Source: Porphyromonas loveana (GTDB lineage Bacteria > Bacteroidota > Bacteroidia > Bacteroidales > Porphyromonadaceae). From it: a stretch of 64,000 bases of DNA. The DNA lies in NCBI RefSeq assembly GCF_003096695.1, contig NZ_QEKY01000004.1:1-64000 (forward strand). Direction: 5' to 3'. Positions within the stretch are counted from its first letter, which is position 1. Each line of letters opens with the position of its first letter. Positions 38,349 to 45,776 of the stretch are shown here, one piece after another. The notes below the pieces were generated by a model. The model had not been told where the DNA came from and made no database searches. It worked only from the letters and a program-made list of their open reading frames with translations. The position numbers and the translations under genes were made by a program.

Positions 38349-40097
38349 TCATAGGTCTTTTATCCGCTTTTGTATCTCTATTGCCTTTTGTTTCGCCATG
38401 TTAGCTTCCTCATTTTTCCCTTCTGCATCTAATAGTGGATGACGAGCCTCAAGAGCATCGAGCCATTTCTCCCATGCAGCTTTGTGTTCCGGATTATCAT
38501 CCGTTACGGCTCTAAATATAGCGCAAGCATCATATAGCAAATCAATTTTCTCCTGACCTCCTTTCATCTTTTTTGCGAATTCCAAGAAAGCACACCCTCG
38601 ATAGAATTTTAGATTTATTTCCTTCTTCTCTTCTAACGCCACCTTCGCCTGATTGTTCACGTCTTGCTGCGATTGATATATACCCTTTTTATCTGCGTTG
38701 GTTTCTTGTTCTATTAAAGCATCCAATATCTTATCCCACAGAATATATGTATCAACATCAGTAATTCCATTTTGTAGTCCCAATAGTTTTTCATGGACAT
38801 TCTCTAAGTCATCAATAGCCTTATCGTTTTCGTATCTGCTATACCCGATAGCTACATATAGACGGCAAATCTTTTCTCTATCTATTCCCTGAATAACATC
38901 GTTTTCCAAAAAAAACTCGTATATATCACGAAGCACTCCCAATACCTTTGTCTTGTCATCTGGCTTTAAATTGCCAAAGGCAGTCTGGCCTAATTGGCTG
39001 TTTATTTCGTCCAAAATACCATTAGATTTGAATAGTCTCCTAAGCACTTCTTTGTTAGTAATAAGCTCTTGAATATCCTTTAACAGATGAGCTAAATTGG
39101 TATTATATATTTTCGAATTGTTATTGCGAGACACCTCTATCATAAGTTTTTCAAACTTGGCACGTTCTTCATGAGTAAGATTCAAATACATGTTGTTTTT
39201 GGAGTACAACGATGCCATTGTTTCGAAAAAAACAATCTTATCTTCCCACTCCTTTTTATATTTGGAGAAGTCTATTCCCGATTCTTCTTTTTCATAGAGT
39301 TTTTGGTATAGTTCATGCATAAACATATCAGCTCCGTTACTATATTGGCATTGTCTCAACCCATTTAGTTCGCCTTTTTCGAAGGCCTCTTTTACCTTGT
39401 CCGGTAGCTGATCATGGGTGACCCAGTATAGCCCACTATTGAAAGTTGAAATATTACGCATTCGTTCGAGAATTGGATCGTCACCACTATATCCAATAAC
39501 GATCCATGGTCTATCCGAAATAATACGTCCAAAGATAATATTTACAGAAGTTTTAACCCTCTCCATTTGGTCTTTTGTGTGAAGATGGTAGAGGCCGTGT
39601 CTCTGTCCATGAAAATAGAAAATAGAACCCGTTTCAAACCCAGAGGTACCTAAATCTTCTTCATGTATTAAGGTCATATCGTATGTCGGAGGAAATTTAT
39701 TCAGCACAGCCAATGCCTGAAGAATAAGATCATCGAAGTTCGTAGTTAAAATAAAGTCAATATACTCATCTGCATACAATTTTGCCAAATACATATGGGC
39801 GGTATTGATCCAAGAGTTATCAATATAGTCCTTAAACAAACGTCTTCTTTGATCATCAGTGAGGACACTCATCAAAGCAGGATATTCGACAGATTTATCC
39901 TTATGATGTGGATATATCTTTTTAACATCTTCTACGACACCTTTTGCAAGGGGGATACCTCCGGAGACAGAAAAGCCTGCTCCGATGAGAAAAATCGGCT
40001 TTTTCCCATTGTCCTTACACTCCTTAAGTCTGTGAGCCAATTCTTCAAGCGTAAAAGTGTCGACATTGGTTGATCCTTGCGATTTATCCTCCGCCAT
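38349..40097 (-). CDS. SIR2-domain protein with helical C-terminal region (candidate defence NADase)
   Basis: Start at 40097 (MAEDKSQGSTNVDTFTLEEL) gives 582 residues. The N-terminal ~270 residues are a SIR2-like NAD-binding domain: IGAGFSVSGG (39-43 for GAGFS), LTTNFDDL (TTNFD 118-122), IFYFHGQ (H163) and IGYSGDDP (202-208). From ~280 on it is helical and TPR-like (repeated A/L/Y helices, for example EKWLDALEARHPLL). SIR2-helical proteins include many NAD-depleting antiphage proteins (ThsA and DSR types). Catalytic His and Asn are present. It lies next to CRISPR array 2 and near Mrr, supporting defence. A partner protein is not visible. Confidence 0.75.
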   Translation of the reverse strand: MAEDKSQGSTNVDTFTLEELAHRLKECKDNGKKPIFLIGAGFSVSGGIPLAKGVVEDVKKIYPHHKDKSVEYPALMSVLTDDQRRRLFKDYIDNSWINTAHMYLAKLYADEYIDFILTTNFDDLILQALAVLNKFPPTYDMTLIHEEDLGTSGFETGSIFYFHGQRHGLYHLHTKDQMERVKTSVNIIFGRIISDRPWIVIGYSGDDPILERMRNISTFNSGLYWVTHDQLPDKVKEAFEKGELNGLRQCQYSNGADMFMHELYQKLYEKEESGIDFSKYKKEWEDKIVFFETMASLYSKNNMYLNLTHEERAKFEKLMIEVSRNNNSKIYNTNLAHLLKDIQELITNKEVLRRLFKSNGILDEINSQLGQTAFGNLKPDDKTKVLGVLRDIYEFFLENDVIQGIDREKICRLYVAIGYSRYENDKAIDDLENVHEKLLGLQNGITDVDTYILWDKILDALIEQETNADKKGIYQSQQDVNNQAKVALEEKKEINLKFYRGCAFLEFAKKMKGGQEKIDLLYDACAIFRAVTDDNPEHKAAWEKWLDALEARHPLLDAEGKNEEANMAKQKAIEIQKRIKDL

Positions 40098-40224
40098 CTT
40101 CGTCGAGTTGTTAAATTTCTGCACAAATATACGACAAGTTGCAAATGGGAAGTTACAAGGCATGATTTTACCGACCTAATCTCTGGAATAGCATGAAGAG
40201 AGTTCCCCTTTACTGTTATCGTGC

Positions 40225-41066
40225 GCCTTGATAGCCTTTGAGACTGATACTGTATAGATAGTTAACAAATTGTGCGACGAGCGGCCCCCATACAAGTCTT
40301 GATAGCCTTTGAGACTGATACTGTATAGATAGATATTCCCTGATGACACAATGTCATCAGAGGAAAAGGTCTTGATAGCCTTTGAGACTGATACTGTATA
40401 GATAGATTGAGTGTATGATTGCTGTTTGATATTCAGGTGGTTATAAGATAGCCTTTGAGACTGATACTGTATAGATAGATTGAGGCAGTGACGAAATCAC
40501 TGCTTCCTGCTCAGGTCTTGATAGCCTTTGAGACTGATACTGTATAGATAGACCATTTTGACTATTTAGATAGTGATATATTACTATCTAGTCTTGATAG
40601 CCTTTGAGACTGATACTGTATAGATAGTGAGGACCTCCTATTCGTTTGCAAGGACTCAAACGGTCTTGATAGCCTTTGAGACTGATACTGTATAGATAGT
40701 TATTATTAAGACCAAGCAACCCTACACCGAGTTTATGTCTTGATAGCCTTTGAGACTGATACTGTATAGATAGCGCTGTAGGGACTGCGGAGAATGGGCC
40801 CTGTACGGCGTCTTGATAGCCTTTGAGACTGATACTGTATAGATAGATTAAATATGGCAATAGCACAAGGAAAAACTATTTGTCTTGATAGCCTTTGAGA
40901 CTGATACTGTATAGATAGAATTTTTTACGGTCGATGACCGTAGAGCAATTTAAGTGTCTTGATAGCCTTTGAGACTGATACTGTATAGATAGAGCAGTTT
41001 AAGTCCAACTTTGACTGCTCAAAAATTAGGTCTTGATAGCCTTTGAGACTGATACTGTATAGATAG
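40225..41066 (-). CRISPR. CRISPR array 2: 12 repeats, 11 spacers
   Basis: Repeats of 37 bp start at 40225, 40296, 40369, 40442, 40515, 40591, 40663, 40737, 40810, 40882, 40956 and 41030; spacers are 34-39 bp. The leader is on the right, so the array is read on the minus strand. The leader-distal repeat has one change (GCCTTG for GTCTTG). The fourth repeat (40442) carries TATAA for GTCTT at its plus-strand start, which is the 3' end of the repeat in the transcript. Several spacers contain perfect inverted repeats. The array abuts the SIR2 gene on its left. Confidence 0.97.
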
Positions 41067-41850
41067 ACGTTGATTATCAATAAGTTAAAGAGCACCTGAG
41101 TGGGCAACTGACTGATAACAAACCTATTGGTTTTCTTCGAAAATCGAGGGGTCAAAATGTTCATGCACGAACATTTATCCACTCGCAATAGGCCTTATCT
41201 CATTCTGTGACAAAGATATACAAAGTTTCTAAACATTCGAAAGAAATGAAAAAAAGTTTCCATTTTCTCAATTTTCGAATTCTGCGAAAACTGCCCATTG
41301 ATAATCAGGCAGTTACAAATGCCTAAAAGGCTGTTTATTCGAAAATAATGAAGCCGACAGGGATTTTTCTCGTATTTCGAAAAACAGCAAAAAGGGAGAA
41401 AAGCAGTAATGCGTTGAAAATCAAAGAGTAAAGTCTTGCAAGGTCTTTCGACATTATTCGAAAATGAAAACTCGGCTCCGCGCGTTCTTCGTGCCGGTAT
41501 TTTACTGAAGCAATTCGAGTGAGCCGATCGGGGCTGTCGGAGCAGTCCGATCGGTCGGAACCATCTTTTCGCATGACTGTCGACCGATGGTATCTTCTCC
41601 CCGCAAACAGCCGGCGATGCGACGTAGATGAACGAAGAGTCGAAACAATCCGAATCTGACTTTCCAAAGAGTTTCGATGAGCGCTAAAAATGCCGATTCT
41701 GCCTATCGTACGTGTACGAAAGCTCGAGAAACACTGTTTCGAGCTCTACGTACGAGTACGCGAACATGAAAACTGCGTTTTTGGGCTTTGCGTACAAGTA
41801 CGCGAATATGAAAACGTCGTTTTTTACCTCTGCGTACAAGTATGAAAGCG
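41067..41850 (-). repeat. Leader of array 2 and left arm of a ~0.8-kb inverted repeat
   Basis: From the array edge to about 41850 this sequence is the near-identical reverse complement of 61105-61881. The array-proximal ~420 bp is also homologous to the array 1 leader. A minus-strand TATCTTTG box lies at 41211-41218, 145 bp from the first repeat. Repeated TTCGAA motifs occur. I see no gene. Confidence 0.8.
41706..41844. repeat. Four ~42-bp tandem units with a palindrome of GTAC half-sites
   Basis: Units begin at 41706, 41748, 41790 and 41831. Each has a 14-bp palindrome of the type CGTACnnGTACG, with AT-rich AAAA/TTTT stretches between. They match the four 42-bp units at 61104-61243 in the other arm. 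Short ORFs across them are artefacts of the repeat. Confidence 0.65.
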
Positions 41851-41981
41851 CGAAAAATCTTGTTTTTGGCTCTTCGTACTAAGTGTTTGTCGATGAATCG
41901 GAGCAATCGGATTCATCGTAACAATTTTGAGAACAGGGCGAAAGCAGAAGTTTCCCGACAATCGGAGTCATCATAATAATC

Positions 41982-42094
41982 ATGTGTGAGAAGGCTGTCC
42001 TGCCCAATGGGTGTGTGCACCTGGCTATCCCCGCATTTACGGATTCGATCACTGATATGTGTGAGAAGGTTGTCCTGCCCAATGGGTGTGTGCA
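41982..42094. repeat. 38-bp direct repeat pair with a 37-bp interval
   Basis: Positions 41982-42019 and 42057-42094 match at 37 of 38 bases and are separated by 37 bp of unrelated sequence. Size and spacing are those of a two-repeat CRISPR-like unit, but the sequence differs from the 37-bp repeat of the arrays. It lies directly upstream of the cas operon promoter region. Confidence 0.75.
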
Positions 42095-42130
42095 TAAGAG
42101 TTTTTACATGTTTTGTATATAGTTTTTGTT

Positions 42131-42138
42131 TATATTTG
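42131..42138 (+). promoter_or_regulatory. Candidate -7 box for the cas effector operon
   Basis: TATATTTG 94 bp before the first gene fits the Bacteroidetes -7 element; a TTTG lies 15 bp upstream, closer than the usual 19-20 bp. No other good box is seen before 42232. Confidence 0.35.
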
Positions 42139-42231
42139 CTACCGGGTGGTATTCGGAAGACTCCATCCGCGTTTACGTTCGTTTTTGCGGGCAAAATATG
42201 ACGAAGTATTGTAGCAGAATCCGATAGTTAT

Positions 42232-42768
42232 ATGATAAAGGTTTTCTTGGATACTGAGTTTGCCAATCTGCACGATCAGGCCACACTCCTCTCTCTCGCA
42301 CTGGTGGATGAGAGGGGAGATGCTTTCTATTCTATATTGCCATCGGCAGAAGGCGAGGCCCTTTCTCCTTTTGTCCGTGAACATGTGCTCCCTGTTCTGG
42401 AGAAATTGCCTCAGATGAATGAAGGGAGGCTGACATCATTTCGTGGTAGTAGGCAAGAAGTCGTGGTACCACTTACCAGTTGGTTGGAAAATCGAGGCGA
42501 TGTAGTACAAGTGTGGGCGGACGTAGCTTACCATGATTGGCAACAATTTTGTTCGCTTTTCGGGGGAGTACAGTCGCTGCCAACTTGTATTCATTACATA
42601 CCGATGGATCTGGCTACACTTTTGTGGGTGCGAGGAGTGAATCCCGACAGCGTACGCAGTAGTCTGATTGCACAGGAATTTCTTCCTGAAGGTTATGTAC
42701 CGCATAATGCTCTTTCTGATGCATACCTTGGTATGCTTATTCTAAAAAAATACCAATCTGATGTGTGA
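42232..42768 (+). CDS. DEDD-family 3'-5' exonuclease-like protein, predicted SAM-AMP phosphodiesterase
   Basis: The 178-residue protein is a compact DEDD nuclease fold: motif I FLDTEFAN with D7 and E9, motif II region VWADVAYHDWQQF with D97/D102, and motif III HNALSDAYLG with H158 and D163. It is the first gene of the operon and its stop overlaps the CorA start by 8 bp (42761-42768). In described Bacteroidetes type III-B loci the CorA effector gene is paired with a phosphodiesterase (NrN) or lyase that destroys SAM-AMP, and DEDD nucleases are thought to take that place in some loci. That role here is inferred from position and motifs. A plain RNA exonuclease is the alternative. Confidence 0.75.
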   Translation: MIKVFLDTEFANLHDQATLLSLALVDERGDAFYSILPSAEGEALSPFVREHVLPVLEKLPQMNEGRLTSFRGSRQEVVVPLTSWLENRGDVVQVWADVAYHDWQQFCSLFGGVQSLPTCIHYIPMDLATLLWVRGVNPDSVRSSLIAQEFLPEGYVPHNALSDAYLGMLILKKYQSDV

Positions 42769-44371
42769 TAAAAATAGCAGCTGCCATATTTTCATATTCC
42801 CGTTTCAGTGGGATTATATCGGTCGCAAAGTGTCCCCAAAGGAACACATTCCCTACAATGATAGAGCGGATATACGAGCCTTTGACCGATTATACTCGGA
42901 AGTAAGCCCCCTGAAGCGTAGCTATTTCAAAATAGGACAATCGGCAAAATACTACAACGAATATGTTTACTTTCATCCTTTCGCCCGTAAAGCGCTCTAC
43001 GGGACGGAGGAGAATGAGTCAGTCTATTACTACGAGCTGGATGCTGCAGATGGGGTGTACTCAATAAATATTCGCACGGCTAAATTCTCCAAGACTTATG
43101 ATCTGACGTTGGACCGTGTGTCTGTCCATGTATTCGATACCGGTGTCGGCATTGTTTCATTCTCTCTGAAGAACACCAAGTACACGGATGAAGAAGATAT
43201 TCTCCGCATCAATGATTTTGGGCGTCGTCTATATCCTCAGTTTTTAACAGAAGATAATCGTTTGGGTGCCAAGAATCGTTTTTTGGCCGATTCTATTTCG
43301 GGACATATCGGGTCGCTCAATTTCTATGAGGATTTTCGACAATATGAGGAGAGCATTGAGCATCGAAGTGCATTCTTATCTCCCGATCATATCCGTCAAG
43401 TTTTTGGATACAGCCCCACGGATCAGGTAGGCGACCCATGGTGCAAGTTTGTCTTTAGAGATGAAGACGAACGTGCAGGTACCATCCGTATATCGCCCAT
43501 AATGGATGATCGGATGTATTTTTTGAGTTACTATTACAATAAGGAATTGTCAGATAAAATAAAAGAATGCAAGCGATCCCGAAGTTTCAGAGACCGAATT
43601 GGCAGTTTATGCCGAGGAGGCAACCAACCTAAGTATGCCTACGAAGTAGGATCTAAGAAGGACTTTTGGTCACGCTATATGTTTGGAGACGGTCTGGACC
43701 TTGGCATCGCTAACGGAGATATGCAGTTGTCGGAAACGCAAAGATGTACTTATGCTCGATGGGTAGAGTCGGGGACTCTGATTGGTATCACTCGAGATTC
43801 ATCCGTTTATCTCACCAATTGGGATCTAATTGAAACACACTTTACCAGTATGTACTATCAGATGGCTATTCTTTGTTTGGTGCAGCGAGCAAGCGTATTG
43901 CGCTTCAGCGGAGAAATAGCCAATCTGACAGAGGAGATTTTGGGGAAGAAAAAGAAGGTCGGAAAGCATATCAAGGGGTTGTATGAAAATTATATCCGCT
44001 TCCTCAATCAAATCTTTTTCAGGGAAGTAACGTCTCAGATACAGGGAATAGAAATGTATGAGATGTTTCAGAGGAATATGAACATAGAGCGAGATGTAAA
44101 GGCCTTGGATGAAGAGATGGCAGAGCTCTTCAACTATTTGGAGATTGATGAGCAGGGAAAACTGAACAAGGTGGCGAATGTGTATCTGCCACTCGCTTTG
44201 CTGACGGGGCTGTTCGGGATCAATACGTTTGCAGATGACGGCTGGTTCAAATGGCTTTTTGCTTTCGGAGGAAATGGAATGACATGGAGTATAGGGGATA
44301 CATTCACGACAGTCATCATAGCGATGTGTTTGTACTTCCCCATTAGATATCATATAAAAAACAGAAAATAA
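42761..44371 (+). CDS. corA: CRISPR-associated CorA-like membrane effector
   Basis: The 536-residue protein has a large soluble N-terminal region (to ~470) and two membrane segments at the C-terminus (~478-497 and ~512-530), the CorA layout. LLTGLFGINTF carries GIN in place of the GMN motif of Mg2+ channels at the end of TM1. Long helices (~390-470) form the stalk. Unlike ordinary CorA, the soluble region is longer and the gene sits between a DEDD nuclease and cmr genes. In B. fragilis such proteins are gated by SAM-AMP made by Cas10 and disrupt the membrane. The same role is inferred here. Confidence 0.8.
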   Translation: MCDKNSSCHIFIFPFQWDYIGRKVSPKEHIPYNDRADIRAFDRLYSEVSPLKRSYFKIGQSAKYYNEYVYFHPFARKALYGTEENESVYYYELDAADGVYSINIRTAKFSKTYDLTLDRVSVHVFDTGVGIVSFSLKNTKYTDEEDILRINDFGRRLYPQFLTEDNRLGAKNRFLADSISGHIGSLNFYEDFRQYEESIEHRSAFLSPDHIRQVFGYSPTDQVGDPWCKFVFRDEDERAGTIRISPIMDDRMYFLSYYYNKELSDKIKECKRSRSFRDRIGSLCRGGNQPKYAYEVGSKKDFWSRYMFGDGLDLGIANGDMQLSETQRCTYARWVESGTLIGITRDSSVYLTNWDLIETHFTSMYYQMAILCLVQRASVLRFSGEIANLTEEILGKKKKVGKHIKGLYENYIRFLNQIFFREVTSQIQGIEMYEMFQRNMNIERDVKALDEEMAELFNYLEIDEQGKLNKVANVYLPLALLTGLFGINTFADDGWFKWLFAFGGNGMTWSIGDTFTTVIIAMCLYFPIRYHIKNRK

Positions 44372-44373
44372 AA

Positions 44374-44380
44374 AAGGAGG
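44374..44380 (+). promoter_or_regulatory. Strong Shine-Dalgarno site of the microprotein
   Basis: AAGGAGG lies six bases before the ATG at 44387. Such a perfect site is uncommon in this phylum and supports translation of the small gene that follows. Confidence 0.65.
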
Positions 44381-44386
44381 TCATTT

Positions 44387-44650
44387 ATGTGTGTGGTAAG
44401 TAGCGTTTGCAGCTGTGTGTGTAGCTGTTGCTGTATATGCATATGCTGTTGTATTTTCATTATTGCTGTTGCCGTCATTCTAATTGTGTTCTTTGATCGG
44501 TGTATTAAGCTGAAAATGACGGATTTGGAATGGAATAAAAGATTAGAGCTGGAAAAATTGCGTTCCGAGAATTCTCGCAAAAAAGGTAGTACATCCGACG
44601 ACAAGGAAGCAGGTCCGGATAAAAATAAAACGACAAATGAAGAGAATTGA
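44387..44650 (+). CDS. Cys-packed single-span membrane microprotein of the CRISPR operon
   Basis: I do not recognise this 87-residue protein. Its first 22 residues hold 11 cysteines (C2, 8, 10, 12, 14, 15, 16, 18, 20, 21, 22), with one more at C39, running straight into a membrane segment (~17-36, IFIIAVAVILIVFF). The rest is a charged cytoplasmic-type helix (LEWNKRLELEKLRSENSRKK) and a K/D/E/N-rich tail. The gene follows corA by 15 bp with an excellent ribosome-binding site and overlaps cmr1 by 14 bp, so it is translationally embedded in the operon. A partner or regulator of CorA, or a palmitoylation- or redox-sensitive anchor, are guesses. Confidence 0.7.
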   Translation: MCVVSSVCSCVCSCCCICICCCIFIIAVAVILIVFFDRCIKLKMTDLEWNKRLELEKLRSENSRKKGSTSDDKEAGPDKNKTTNEEN

Positions 44651-45776
44651 ATTTAAGCTGAGGCAGCATACCCCTATAATCCACTTTCAGGCAAAGGATA
44701 ACGGGGCTACGTTGAGGGCTTCGGAAGTAAAGTCGAAGTTGGATAGATATATCATTTCGAAGATAGGATCTGGCAAGGTTGAGCAAAAGGGATGGCATAT
44801 CCCCGGACAAAAGTCTGCTCTACACTACAAACTATCTTTTCATGTTGAAGGAAGTATCAAGTATTTCCTGCCGATGAATAATGTAGCTGAAAAGTTCCGA
44901 AATGCTTTCCTGGTAGAAGCAAATAAAAAATTGTCTCTACCGATCGAAATGCTTTCTCCTTCTCCCTATTTTGCCAATGAAGATAAACTGAAAAAACCTG
45001 GATCCGGGGATAATAAATGGGATGAAGTGCGTTTGGCAACTCAAATAGAAGGTGATATTTATGGGGAGATCTTATGCCAAAACGAGGAGTTGAGCAAAAT
45101 GATAGAATCGCATTTGCAATCTTTCTTCTTGCTGCACAACTTTGGAGCAAGGCAAAGCAAAGGTTTTGGTAGCTATACGGTGCGTTTGTTGAATGACAAA
45201 CCCATAAATGAGGACAAAAAAAGTATTGCTCAGAAGATGTACGATCTGCGTGTGGACAACTGTTTGAAAAGCCGCGTAGATGTTCACCACCAATTAAGCC
45301 AAATACAGCGGTTTCATCATAAACTTAAGACTGCTGCTAATGGACAGTATTCCGAATTGCGACAATACTTCCATGAAAAGGCGATAGAGTGGGAAAAACC
45401 ATTGGTACGTGAGATGGTTGGATTAGGAAAGGAGAAAGGAACCAAATCCTATATCACTATGTATGTCCGTGCCTTATTGGGGCTTCATGGGCAATTTGAA
45501 TTTCCTCAGCTGAATCGCCGAGTCAAAGTTTCGAATCAAGTGGCTAACCCTCCGATTGAGCGTTTTGCTTCTCCTATTATTTATAAGCCAATAGGAGACA
45601 TCATATACCTGATTTTGAAAGATATTCCGGATGAAATGTTCGATATGGAGTTTGTCCTCTCTACGGAAATGCGGGAGAAACGAGTGCGAACGCCGAAAAA
45701 GGCGACTTTCGACTTCGAAGATTTTATGGCATATGTTCAAGATAAAAACATAAAAAACACCGAAGAATTGTTATGA
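44637..45776 (+). CDS. cmr1: Type III-B RAMP protein Cmr1
   Basis: The 379-residue protein begins IEFKLRQHTPIIHFQAKDNG, a RAMP beta strand with the target-RNA face, and has the glycine-rich loop ARQSKGFGSYTVRLL at ~165-180, as in Cmr1. A second, more degenerate RAMP half follows (~225-379). Cmr1 caps the Cmr complex near the 3' end of the crRNA and helps target binding. It overlaps the microprotein by 14 bp and cas10 by ATGA (45773-45776). Assignment to Cmr1 rather than another RAMP is by gene order and loop. Confidence 0.8.
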   Translation: MKRIEFKLRQHTPIIHFQAKDNGATLRASEVKSKLDRYIISKIGSGKVEQKGWHIPGQKSALHYKLSFHVEGSIKYFLPMNNVAEKFRNAFLVEANKKLSLPIEMLSPSPYFANEDKLKKPGSGDNKWDEVRLATQIEGDIYGEILCQNEELSKMIESHLQSFFLLHNFGARQSKGFGSYTVRLLNDKPINEDKKSIAQKMYDLRVDNCLKSRVDVHHQLSQIQRFHHKLKTAANGQYSELRQYFHEKAIEWEKPLVREMVGLGKEKGTKSYITMYVRALLGLHGQFEFPQLNRRVKVSNQVANPPIERFASPIIYKPIGDIIYLILKDIPDEMFDMEFVLSTEMREKRVRTPKKATFDFEDFMAYVQDKNIKNTEELL

